Source of the DNA: Parapristionchus giblindavisi
Taxonomy: Eukaryota; Nematoda; Chromadorea; Rhabditida; Diplogasteridae
Reading direction: 5' to 3'
Assembly: GCA_943737045.1 (NCBI GenBank)
Contig: CALSFV010000217.1
Span: 992,001-1,056,000 of the forward strand
DNA: 64,000 nucleotides
Shown one piece after another: positions 42,644 to 53,800 of this stretch (position 1 is the stretch's first letter; each line of letters begins with the position of its first letter). Both the position numbers and the translations under genes were made by a program. The notes beneath the pieces were generated by a model. It worked only from the letters and a program-made list of their open reading frames with translations, did not search any database and was not told where the DNA came from.

Positions 42644-44546
42644 TTAAAAATCAAGTCCAGACTTCCTAATCCACGCAACTGCGTCCGCTCCCCTCTTCGT
42701 CGGTGTGTACTCACAGCCAATCACCCACTGCTGTCCGCTGGTCTGAAAGGATTACGGTGATCGAGGGTTACGGTAGTCACTAACGTTTACTGTAATTATA
42801 GCTTACGGTAGTCACTAACGATTACTGTAATTATAGGTTACGGTAGTCCCTAAGGATTACTGAAACCTTGAACTACAGGAGTCAGAAAGTATTACTGTAT
42901 TCGTAGGTTACGGTAATCACTAACGATTACTGTAATTGTAGGTTACGGTAGCCACTAACGATTATTGTAATTGTAGGTTACGGTAATCACTAAGGATTAC
43001 TGTAACCGTGGGTTACGGTACTGCCACACTGTCAACTACTGTAATGCTACTGTGACCACTTGTGCTATAATGTAGCAAGCATAAAATAAGAAATGTACAC
43101 CATTCAATCCATTTTCCGTAATCGATGCTGCCATCGGTGTCGGGCTCGCCACGGCCAGGTGCCTGCGCCACTTGAATGTGACCTAGAGAGATCAGAGTTC
43201 AAAGATCAAAGATCAAACAGCAAACTACAAATCAATGTTGCGCTTCCATTGATGAATATTGGGCGGGATTCCACCGGGCATCTGAGCTGCATGGAAGAAG
43301 TCGAACTGAATGGAGAGATTGAGCACGCTGAGTATTTGCAACACAGCCATCGCTGAAATGTGTGATGTTTAATCATTGATCTTTGCTCTCATACTTTGTA
43401 GTTTGATCTTTGATCTCTCACCTTGCTCGTACGATCGGAGATGATATCCGGGAATGGTAATCGGATTGATCGGCTCGATGAGGCATTCCATATTGTTCTG
43501 AAAGATCAAAGATCACGAATTTACAGTCCACAGATCATGATTTAAGATCAAAGATCAAAGATCAACCTCTCCAAGAGCTTTGGCGGCGTATTCGATGTTG
43601 TCGATGTAGGTCTTGTAAGCGGCAGCGATGTCGTCATCGGTCTTTGGAACTCCCGCCATCACATGTACTCTGCAAACGGTACAGTCCTGCAGAATCGCCC
43701 CATTCACAGGCGATCGCGGCGACACGCGGCGATCGCCATTGTCGCCATGCTCTTATGTGCTCTACTTTAAGTGTTTTAGGTGTCTCAAATACGTTTTCGA
43801 TAATCTGTTCTGTCATATTCATATTATGCACATGAGAAAAGAATAGAAAACTATTTTAAAATTAATGAAAATCAATTTTAAAAAAATTATCACACTATGA
43901 AACTGGAAAAATAAATTGGAATTCTCAATTCTCCCACGCGCATTACGGTATTACACCACACCACGGTATTGCCGTGCCATATTTTTAAAATTGATTTTCA
44001 TTAATTTTAAAATAGTTTTCTATTCTTTTCTCATGTGCATAATATGAATATGACAGAACAGATTATCGAAAACGTATTTGAGACACCTAAAACACTTAAA
44101 GTAGAGCACATAAGAGCATGGCGACAATGGCGATCGCCGCGTGTCGCCGTGATCGCCTGTGAATGGGGCGATTCTGCAGGACTGTAGTTATCGATTAATC
44201 GAGAGGATACGGTAGTGAATATGGAATCTATCGATTAACGGTAACATTAGAGTACAGTATGAATTTCTCATCAGGGCAATTACGGTTTCTATTTTGGTGA
44301 GAAAAATCAAACGAAATTGAAGTAACGGTACTAACTTCTTACAATCCAACATCTTGGCATACAATATCGATTGATCTATCGATCGGCTGTAGCCACTCAG
44401 TTCAGAAGCGAGCGCTGCGATGCCTCTCTGACCACCTGCCCAGTTTCCTGAAAAGATGTAAAATCAAAGATCAGAGATCAAAGTTCAGAGATCAGACCTG
44501 GAAAAGCATTGATCAGTATGTCGATTCCGTGCCTGTCTGCTAGCAT
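42644..44546 (-). CDS. hyi: Hydroxypyruvate isomerase-like protein, 5' end missing
   Basis: Minus-strand exons: 44546-44498, 44447-44343, 43667-43567, 43497-43422, 43352-43229, about 43182-43110, and 42742-42644 with stop. Conserved pieces in order: GIDILINAFPGNWAGGQRGI, YAKMLD, VMAGVPKT, ECLIEPINPITIPGY, FDFFHAAQ, HIQVAQAPGRGEPDTDG and WVIGCEYTPTKRGADA. They match the TIM-barrel family that interconverts hydroxypyruvate and tartronate semialdehyde, including the EPIN and GRGEPDTDG signatures. Phases agree across the first four introns but not at the two junctions around the 43.1-kb exon, so there may be a lesion or an unseen splice. N-terminal exons are absent; a repeat begins just upstream of 44546. 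Status, intact or dead, is open. Confidence 0.75.
42766..43020. repeat. 35-bp minisatellite
   Basis: Unit starts (GGTTACGGTA or variants) lie at 42766, 42801, 42836, 42871, 42906, 42941, 42976 and 43011, exactly 35 bp apart. Each unit carries TTACGGTA and TACTGTAA, an imperfect inverted pair. It sits in the last intron of the isomerase-like gene. TACGGTA words continue sporadically on both sides. Confidence 0.92.
43682..44184. mobile_element. CAGTCCTGCAG foldback in an isomerase intron
   Basis: 503 bp with ends CAGTCCTGCAGAATCGCC and GGCGATTCTGCAGGACTG, TA on both sides, arms of about 200 bp. The CAGT terminus and TA target resemble the element at 18917-19461, suggesting the same superfamily. 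It is non-coding. Confidence 0.85.
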
Positions 44547-44554
44547 AGTTGTTA

Positions 44555-45275
44555 TTCAAATCCCCTTGCAGTTTGTACATAGCAGTCCATAATTAATGTC
44601 TCTAGTCAATCACTAATTTATTCAGTATGCAAATACTATTACACGTGTCCTTTCTCTCCATGATTTGTGTTAGTTGTTAGTTCGTGAGTCAGTTGGTAGA
44701 GAGTTGGTTGTCGGTGTGTCGTAGTTGGTTCTTGTTGGTTGTTGTCTCAGTTAGTAGTCATCGTCCCTTCTCCAGTCCTTTGCCTAGCTTCGTGTTTATA
44801 TTGTGAACTGAAGATAAACTTCTATGTACATATTATTAACTCATCTTTGTCTTCTTCACATTAGACGAGGTCGTTAACCTGATCTTTATCTGCTCTTCTT
44901 CTTCATCATCATGCAAATAGTCTTCATCTGATCTCTGGTCTTTGATCTTTGTCTCTTCTCGGTCTAGTCTATTACCATCCGTAGTTGCGATTTCGGATCC
45001 TTACAGTTGCGATTGTAAGAATTATACTTGCGAGTATAGTTGTGGTTGCGATCACACGCGCGTAGTTGCGATTACGTGCAAACTTGCAGTTGCGATTGTG
45101 AGTATTGTTAGTTTACTTGCGAGTAATCTTTTGACTTTTGGTTGCGATCATTAGTAAAAGGGTGTCGTCCCCCTGGTTACGTGTACTTGGTAGCGGTCAA
45201 TAAGCTATCAAACATTGGCAAATCGTGACCGTTTGCTATCAAGTGCAAGTATCCAGGATCGGCATTCCTTACAAT
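44555..45275. repeat. Unassigned repeat, possibly a solo LTR
   Basis: It starts TGTTATTCAAATCCCC just upstream of the first isomerase exon and ends CATTCCTTACA. It contains GTTGGT/GTTAGT-rich and TTGCGATT-rich low-complexity parts. TG...CA ends fit an LTR, but the flanks are different DNAs, so no target duplication can be seen, and no internal LTR coding region is present. Confidence 0.3.
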
Positions 45276-45320
45276 TTATTCCACTTCAATAAATCCTAAA
45301 TATTCCATCTTTCCATATTA

Positions 45321-45678
45321 TCACGGCGGTTCATTGTAGGGAAATCCCTACATTTAACTTTGTCTTGAATCCTCCCGCACTTTGAAAAATCGGCAAAGTT
45401 GATTTGCACCGGGCGGGATTCGAACCTACGGTGTTCGGATCGCTAAACAAAACTTCTAGCCACTAAGCCATCTCGGCATATTCCCTAGCTCGCAAAACCT
45501 GGCGATAACTGCAGTCAGAAGCGCTCCTATGACGAGCAGCCGCAGCGCGTCGCCGCAACGCGCCCAATCATATCGTATATCTCATTCGAATTTTCGTGTT
45601 AAGACTTTTTTGACCAATTTTGCAATAGGTTTGAAAAATCCAGAGTCGCTCTTAATTATTGTTATTGAACCGCCGTGA
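45321..45678. mobile_element. CACGGCGGTTCA tRNA-like element
   Basis: About 355 bp with inverted CACGGCGGTTCA and TGAACCGCCGTG ends. The sequence ATTAT occurs on both sides (empty site CCATATTATTCACTAAG), so the duplication is ATTAT or the nested TA. The minus strand carries a tRNA-like core (GAGATGGCTTAGTGGCTAGA and GGTTCGAATCC). A relative lies at 60859-62092. Confidence 0.7.
45411..45480 (-). ncRNA. tRNA-like core with A and B boxes
   Basis: GGCTTAGTGGCTAGAAG is an A-box match and GGTTCGAATCCCGCC is a B-box match, spaced as in a tRNA. The ends do not close as a canonical acceptor stem. It is inside a TIR element, so I treat it as tRNA-derived. Confidence 0.45.
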
Positions 45679-45689
45679 TTATTCACTAA

Positions 45690-46186
45690 CAAGGGAATCC
45701 TTTCAGCTCGCGGAAAGCAATCCAGATGAAAATTTGCACAGGCATTGTTGAAAGCAATAGAAAATGATATGTGAAGTCGGAAAATGCAGCAGGGCAATAC
45801 CCGAGCCGCAGCATCCATCCAAACTTGGTCAAAACTTGGTGCGCATTCGCCGCCAATAATTTGAATTTATTGTCCCTATCTCTGAAGAATGGTATCAATT
45901 TGATTGGTGAATGCATTGGAAAGTATCTCATTACAGACAAAAAGATACCGAAAAGAAAAAAAGACAAAGCTGTTGTACGAAGGAACTGCGCCACCAATAA
46001 GGTTTCAATCATTGCTTCAGAATGCGGAGAATGCGCACTAAGTTTGACCAAGTTTGGATAGGTGCTGCGGCTAGGGTATTGCCCTGCTGCATTTTTCGAC
46101 TTCACATATCATTTTCTATCGCCTTCAACAATGCTTCTGCAAATTTTCATCTGGATTGCTTTCCGCGAGCTGAAAGGATTCCCTTG
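45690..46186. mobile_element. CAAGGGAATCC foldback with exact TAA duplication
   Basis: 497 bp. Arms CAAGGGAATCCTTTCAGCTC and GAGCTGAAAGGATTCCCTTG remain inverted for about 150-190 bp. TAA precedes and follows it. The direct copy at 11581-11595 is uninterrupted. Only the CAAGGGAA ends are shared with the 825-bp and 882-bp elements; the interiors differ. Confidence 0.92.
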
Positions 46187-46320
46187 TAAGAGATGGTCAT
46201 CTGACTATTACGTATTATTTTATATGAAAAGAATTTACATATATCAAACCGAGTTTTGCGAGAAAAAAACTTTCAGATGGGTGATATGTTTTCAGAGGCG
46301 ACTAGCAATCGATAAATCAA
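46187..46320 (+). pseudogene. Scrap of a ZYG-11-like first exon, copy 2
   Basis: Same short remnant as at 11590-11715 (ATGGGTGATATG, MGDMFSEAT before a stop). It follows the TAA-flanked foldback directly. Confidence 0.55.
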
Positions 46321-46509
46321 TAAATATTTAATAGGATTTCAAGGGGAGGAATTCATCACCATTGTGATCTATCATTAAACGAGTACTAGACAACTCTTAC
46401 TGGTATCAATACAAATATACAAAACTCTAGACTAGCAAATAAATTTTTATATTGGTTAAAACGAAGCCAGATCCATTTAATGAATATGAAATATACAACA
46501 AGAAATTCG

Positions 46510-47197
46510 AGTTAAAACGCGGTCTCTGTAAGAACGTCGGAGGGGGTGGCACAGTATTTTCAAAATGGTCCGATTTCGCTCAAACTTTCAGGGCAGAGTG
46601 CCTAGGGGTGGGATACACTTCAGCCAAAAAATTGGACCCGTAGGTTGATCTTTGATCTTTGATCTTCGGAATTTTCAACGTAATATTAACCCCACATGCT
46701 ATACACCATTCGATAGAGCGTGAAAAGTTGTGCCAGGAGCCAAATTTTCGAAGGAGTAGGTGCTCTGGTATTCGAGAAACAGAAGAAAATGTCGAAAAAT
46801 AGCGTGATCTCTATTTTCAAAAAATATTTTCGCCATGTTCCAATGGCGGCCAGCCCCTAGAAATTGCGTTGTATATGCAAAATTGTATGGAGAATCCGAT
46901 AAAAATAGTCTCCAGTCTGTCCGACATACCGCGCATGCACTTTTTCGCGAAAAACTGGCGTTAGCTAGCGTTCGCGTTAGCTAAGTTAGCGACCCAGGTT
47001 CGAGTCCGCCTCCCGACATAAAATTTTTGCAACTTTTTTTCGACCACTAATTGAGCTCAATTCAACAAAATTTCATAATTCACGTGTTTTCACAGTGGTC
47101 TGACAATTGCTTGACCATTTTTTAACTGATTTCATGTTTACACTTAAGCTGCAGACAGATGTTGAGACAGAGACAGATGGCAGATAAAGAATGGAAT
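46510..47197. other. Copy-2-specific segment with a tRNA-like core
   Basis: About 690 bp absent from copy 1. It starts AAACGCGGTCTCTGTAAG and includes GCGTTAGCTAAGTTAGCGAC with GGTTCGAGTCCGCC, a B-box-like motif, near 46970-47015. The ends show no clear inverted repeats. The nature of the insert is unknown. Confidence 0.4.
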
Positions 47198-47886
47198 GAA
47201 TTTAACTCTCGTACCAAATAAGCAAGTACATTTTATACGGTCAATATCATCTAGACCAAGAACAGCCTACAATTACTCTATTAATTTTTACTCTCTCAGC
47301 ACTTCAGTTCATTTTTCCACGTCTCCCCTCGCCGTCTCTCGACCTCTCTCCATCTACTTTTGACCCTTATTCACCCTCACCTCTCTTGCCCACTCTGCTT
47401 TATATGTGACTTAAGATAGCGGACCTCCCTCACGGTTACGGGTAGAGACGCAGAGAAAGCGAGAGCTTAGAATGTGGGTGTGAAGAGAGAGAGTTTGTAC
47501 TATGGCAAGAGATCGCGCGCGGGTTTTGTATCCAGCTTTAAAAGCCCATTCTGTGATTTTGGCTACTTCCACATATTATTAGAGAAGTTGCTGCATAGGT
47601 TGGGTTTTGCTTTCATTTCTCAGCATGCTTTGTTGTAATTCCCCAGCTTTATGTTCAGTTTTTAAAGTTGCTGTATCTTATTACATTTTATCACATTGTT
47701 CAATCCTCATTCATCAATTTGATAATATATTCTACTTCAAGAAATCCCAAATATTCCATTTTTCCATATTATTCACTAAGATATACTGTATCTCTTCTGA
47801 CGATTATGCATTATTTTATATGATAAGATTACATTTTCCGTGTATCGAACCGCGTTTTTGCGAGAAAAAATAAAAATAAACTTCAG

Positions 47887-50800
47887 ATGTGTGATTTGTT
47901 TGCGGAAGCGACTCGCATAAGCCTATTCAATATTACCACCTCTCGTCTTGCCCATCTTCTTCACAATCAGCAATGCCCTCCATTCAATAAAAGATTGCCA
48001 GCTAACGTATCGAATGCAATTGTCAAGCACATGGACGTGCAAGGGAAAGTCAAATGTAGCACCTTGGAACAGCTCGATTGTCGAAGATTTTACGTCACGG
48101 AGGTATAACCCATATTTTGCCTCACCTCCCTTATTTTTTTTTATTTGCATATTCCATTCACTTACCCCGGTTTTGCATTGCAATATTGTAAGTAGGAAAG
48201 TACCTTATTTTTTGGTTTATTTTTCTTACTGTTTCGTTATTTCATGAGTATATAGAGAAATTCTAAATTATAAGTAATTCAATTTTCGCGCGCTACTTAC
48301 TAAAATATTGCCCTGCAAAACCAGAGTACCATTGCCTGATAAATACTTTTTCTCCACGATCAAATTCCATTTTGGTTATAAATATCTACTTTTTTCGCTA
48401 GATTTCCCCTTTTATCTTACATTACCTTACTTGATCTCCCTATTCACCTTTCTTTTCTCGTCATTTACTCATCTCATCAATTCTCGTAATTTACTTACCC
48501 CCTTTACCTTTTTTCTCCGTCATAGGGTGTCAGAGAAAAGGCAGGGCGAAAAAAGGTATAATGATGCACCATACCATTCTTGGCATTTTGCCAAATTCTC
48601 AATGACCTTTCCCATGTGTTGAATAAACGCTGTGATTCCCTCTTCCGAGAGGGCATCACTCGGTGAAGAGAAACTGGATTTGTGTCCAATTCGAATTTTG
48701 ATTTTTCCGATTTCAGGCGTACGTTCGATTATCGGATTTCAATTGCAAACAGCTCGCCGATTTTTTGCTTCATCCACTGGAGAAACTGTTCCTGTCTTTT
48801 GGTCATAACGGTTGACAATACTGTTAATAAATAACTAGTTTAAAATCGTAATTGAAGATGTCAAAGAAGATATAATCAATATTATCAACGGGTCAGAGTT
48901 ACTCAGAATGACTCTCACAGATCTGCAACTTGTAGGTGTCAAGCTCGAAAATGGTTTTGATGTGAAGGTAGTCACGAAATTAACTGTATCACTTGCCACA
49001 TTTATTAAAAATGATGTAAGATAAGTAAATAAAAAGGCAACGTATTTAAAAAAAAATTGCTTCCCACATTATTTTCGGAACATTGAATTAATTAATCTCA
49101 CTGAAATTTGTCTTAATCTCTTTGATTTTGCAGCTCGAAAATTTCGTAAATTTGAATTCACTAACTCTTCATGGTTCACCGATAGTGGACAATGATCTAC
49201 TCACTTATATTGCACAGGTTTATTTTTTTGAAATTTCATTAATTTTTTTTTCTTAAAATCATGTGAATTTTAGTTTTTTTTTCGTTTTAGAAGTTCCAAA
49301 GAAATTCCTGTACATTTACATTCCTTAAATGGAAAGGAATGACATGAATTATGCCCCTAATGCCCAAAATATAAAAAAAATCATACGTTGTTTTTCGATA
49401 AGGAAGTTGCTACCAAAAAACTAAAATTATTGTTTTACTCTAGCAAATTTATGAATCATCTGGTACAGCGGCATCCACATACAGTAGAAGCCAAAATTAT
49501 TCGCCTAAAAATTGCAATGTCATAACTTTGACTCAGACTCTGGTATTTTCAAGCTAGCAGTTTACTTATTTTTCCCACTAGCCGTAGACTTGCAAGTCTA
49601 CGGCTAGCTAAACGTAAGTTTACTAGAAGTGGTGTATAATGCAGTAATGCATTTCGTCAAATGTTCTTTCACTTGTAGTAAACCAACAGCAAAGTGCCAG
49701 TCTGTGACGTAACGAAAGTAAACACTAGTTTGGAAATACCAGAGGATGAGCTCTAATTTTCTATTTTTTAGAAGGTTTAATTTCTAAAATATTTCAGAAC
49801 GTTCCCGGTCTGCGGCACTTGGATATTTCGGAATGCGAGAATGTTTCTGATATATCACCACTGAAGGGTTTACCCAATCTGGAGATACTGTCATTACGTT
49901 TTATAACCACTTCTCTAATCGATAAAACCATGGAGACTTTCAAGTCTCTCTCAAAACTGAGATCGGTCGATTTGAGTGGAAGAACGTTCGGCGACGGCCC
50001 AAGGTGAGAATGTTTCTTATCACTATCTCTGCGTATTGATCGTTATGATCAGGAATGAAGAAAATCTTTGCATCATAAAAAATGCGCCCTCTTGAAAACG
50101 GGAAAGTTCGGTTACACATTTTGAAACGGTGAGCAGTGGTGTGTGCTTTTCGTGAATTCATATATCCTATTTGTTCCAAAAAATACCGAAGTTTTCGAAG
50201 TGAGTCGTGAACCAAAAATCCGCAAAAATCATACGGTTATTGTTCTATAAAAATGAATCTAATCCATTTTTGCCAATGAGTTGTCAATTCTTTGAATATA
50301 TTGGTTAATTCTACTATAATTTGTCCAAATGCCAAAATCTTTCGTAATTGTATTCCTTCCAATGGATCTTAATTATAGTCTTAATTATTAATTATACACT
50401 TACAAGGGAAGTCAGGTTGGACGGTCCCGGACTTTGGGATGGGACATATGCCATTCGATATGTACATGAAAAAGAAGACTTTTTCATGTTGACCATTTTG
50501 GCTAAATGCCCCTGGGCATTTTTTTGTGTTATTTTGTGTCTCATTTACACAAAATTTTTACACAAAATTTTTTGTGTCCAAGACCATGAAAAACACAAAA
50601 AAAACACAAAACACAAAATCCCAGCCCTGGATGGGACATATATCATTCGATAGGTATCTGAAAAGGAAGACATTTTCATGTTGACCATTTTGGCAAAATG
50701 CCCCTGGGCGCCGAGTTATTTGCATATTTCTGCTTGTTTTCACCCTGTTTTCGCCCTACAATGAAACCCAGTCTCTGTGAGATCGAATGAAAAAAGCATT

Positions 50801-53800
50801 ATAAGTGGTAGTTATCATATTCATTATCATATGTATGATCTAAAAAAATGTATGATTGATTTTTTACATAATTTTAAGATTTTCATACAAAAGAAAAATA
50901 GCAAAACAAGTTGAACTTGTGCGGGAATCGATCTTGCAAGCAAAAGATATATACATCATCCTCTTATTCATGTTCATCACTGCTTGCGTTCACCACATAA
51001 TGAATATGCAAATTACAATTTATAATGGTTTTTCTTTCGATCTCACAGAGACTGTTTTTCATTGTAGGGCGAAAACAGGTGAAAGCAAGCAGAAATATGC
51101 AAATAACTCGGCGCCCAGGGGCATTTTGCCAAAATGGTCAACATGAAAATGTCTTCTTTTTCAGATACCTATCGAATGGTATATGTCCCATCCCGAAGTC
51201 CGGGACCGTCCAACCTGACTTCCCTTGCTACTGTTTTTTCTTTTGATTTCGATTTTACTGATTTTGAGATTTTACTCGAAGTCAATTCACTCGTTGAGCT
51301 ATTCCTTATGATACGTATCTCAATCGCGTTCACTTCCTAGATTTAATTACACTCGAACATAGAACATCGAACATTACATAGACACGCGATAACAGATTTG
51401 CTTTTCCTACATAATTCAATCCATCAAAATTATGAGCACAATTGCTCTTTCCTCTTTAAAGTTGTACCCGCTTTGCATCTGAGAAACGGCGATTCGTTGA
51501 GAATCATTCTGCCCTTCAAAATATCAACCACTTCCCATTCAACATTAGCCTCACGAACAATTGATATTTAAAATAATCTCCCTGATGCTATTGTGCAGGC
51601 GTCACCAAGAGTTTTTCGTAATGATGTTGAAACTATCCTATATAATGTGATTGTCCCTGAGGTACATTTTCATTCATGAAATGTTCTGAACAGGTAAGAT
51701 TCCTGCTGCCTCTTCCTCCAAAAAAAACTCCCTCCCCAATATTTCACCGATTCGCCTTGGCGACGGACATCCTTCAAAAGAGTTATCTAACAGATATTCC
51801 CCATCTCCGATGCGTTCATTTGAAGGAATAAAATATTATTATTATTATTATTATAATCTGTTAATTCAACCTTATTACCTCGTTGTGGTATTGTATTTAT
51901 GTGCCCCTTATGTATTTCTCTATGTATTTCATTATCATGCTTTCCTGAAACACACATAATGATATTATTATTGCTATTGTTTTCCATCCATCTCCTTCAT
52001 GAATTTTCCGTTAATTCTATTTTTTGGGTCCCGGTAGAGTTTACACGGAATTCAGACAATGATTCGCATACTTTTTCAGCAAGATCACAATGGGAATGGT
52101 ATTCGTATCTCGTCTGCAACAAATGGAATCGGATGATCCATTCTGGCCTCAACTCGAATTCATTGATCTAACGTATTGCGCAATTCATTGCGATATATTG
52201 ACAGTCGCTCGACTGTTCAAAAACCTTCGAATGATATCCGTGTTTGGTGAGCACAACAAATATACAGTACAGCCCGGTCGTGTTTTGTACACATTCTGCG
52301 CTGCGCTCCGCTGCGGGGCGCATTTGGACGCATCACTTATTTCCTTTGCGTATGAATATTTTTGAATTCTCAAAGTCTTAATCATGAGTTTCCGTGATAA
52401 AAAGTTCTTTTAATGACTAAAGAAACTGAAACAAAATTTTTATTAATGAGAAAAAACAATTAAAAGGCAAATCACACTGGTCCGAAATTGATCACTATTA
52501 ATTTACTGGAAAGGTATACTGTAATATTGCGTATCGATCGCACGATCGCCGTAAGACCTAATTTAAAATTTACAGTACCCATCATTTTCGGACCAGTGTG
52601 ATTTGCCTTTTAATTGTTTTTTCTCATTAATAAAAATTTTGTTTCAGTTTCTTGAGTCATTAAAAGAACTTTTCACCACGAAAACTCATGATTAAGACTT
52701 TGAGAATTCAAAAATATTCATACGCAAAGGAAATAAGTGATGCGTCCAAATGCGCCCCGCTGCGGAGCGCAGCGCAGAATGTGTACAAAACACGACCGGG
52801 CTGTACTGTAGAGAATTATTTATTTATTTATTTATTTATTTAATTTATCGTGCACCACAAGTGTGTTTCATCAAGCATAAATGAACGAGTGTAAAGAAAA
52901 ATATGAGAAAAATCAATATTATTATAAGTGAGGGGATGGGAATGGGGGAATACACACTGCATAAGATATTGAACGTATAATCATACCGTAAATCACTTGT
53001 TTTATTTGTAGAAGAGACTTTCTTGTTTTGCATGGTTCAGAAGCTATGGCGATCTCTTTTATATATCATATAGCGCGCGGCGAAGATCAGCCGGGTTAGA
53101 GAGAGGCAGCGGAGAGACAATAGAGAGGCGGGGCGAGATGTAGAAGGCTACATCTCGCCCGCCTCTCGATTGTGACTTCCGTTCGTTAGCACCGTTTGTC
53201 ATTTTCTTATGCAAGTACATTTTATACGCACAATAATATAAAGCTCTGTCCACACCGTCAGAAAATTCTTGTTGTATTGAATCCATGCATGATCACGGAT
53301 ACAAGTATAATCATGCATGGACATTCAAGAAAAGGATTTTCCGTGATCTTGTACGGAATCTCGGAATCCATGCAAGATCACGGATAATCCATGGATGATA
53401 CGAGTATATTCCATGCATGATCATGCCATAAATTGCACAAATTATTCGTAATCTTGCGTTGATTCAAATACCTGCGTTGATATTGTTGAATATGTTGAAG
53501 CAGAAATTACATTTAGAGCATAATATCATATGATTATGATTTCTATTTAGCCTATTTTCTCTGAAAGTAACTCATGTATTTAGACGTGGATATTTTATCA
53601 CCCGAGGTGAGCCCAAGTACAATCCCCTTTTAAGAGCTTCACTTAAGCTATTAAATTAGTTTACATCTTGGGGGTTAATTTAGTAACTGTTAAAAAAGTA
53701 ACCGGATTGGGGTTATTTATACTCGGGGTACTATTGAGCGTATAAAAATCACTTTTTTCTTTGCCCACATGATTCTTGTTTATTTCTTGTTTTTATAGTT

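Noticed and set aside
42766..43020. A CRISPR array
   Set aside because: Units are contiguous 35-bp repeats without unique spacers, in a eukaryotic intron.
45411..45480. A functional tRNA gene on the minus strand
   Set aside because: Same reasons: good internal boxes, no proper acceptor stem, bounded by inverted repeats, and a near relative is split by another element.
48840..48862. A broken splice acceptor inactivating ZYG-11-like copy 2
   Set aside because: AATAG is AATCG here, but the GAAG eight bases later is in phase in both copies, so exon 3 can still be spliced.
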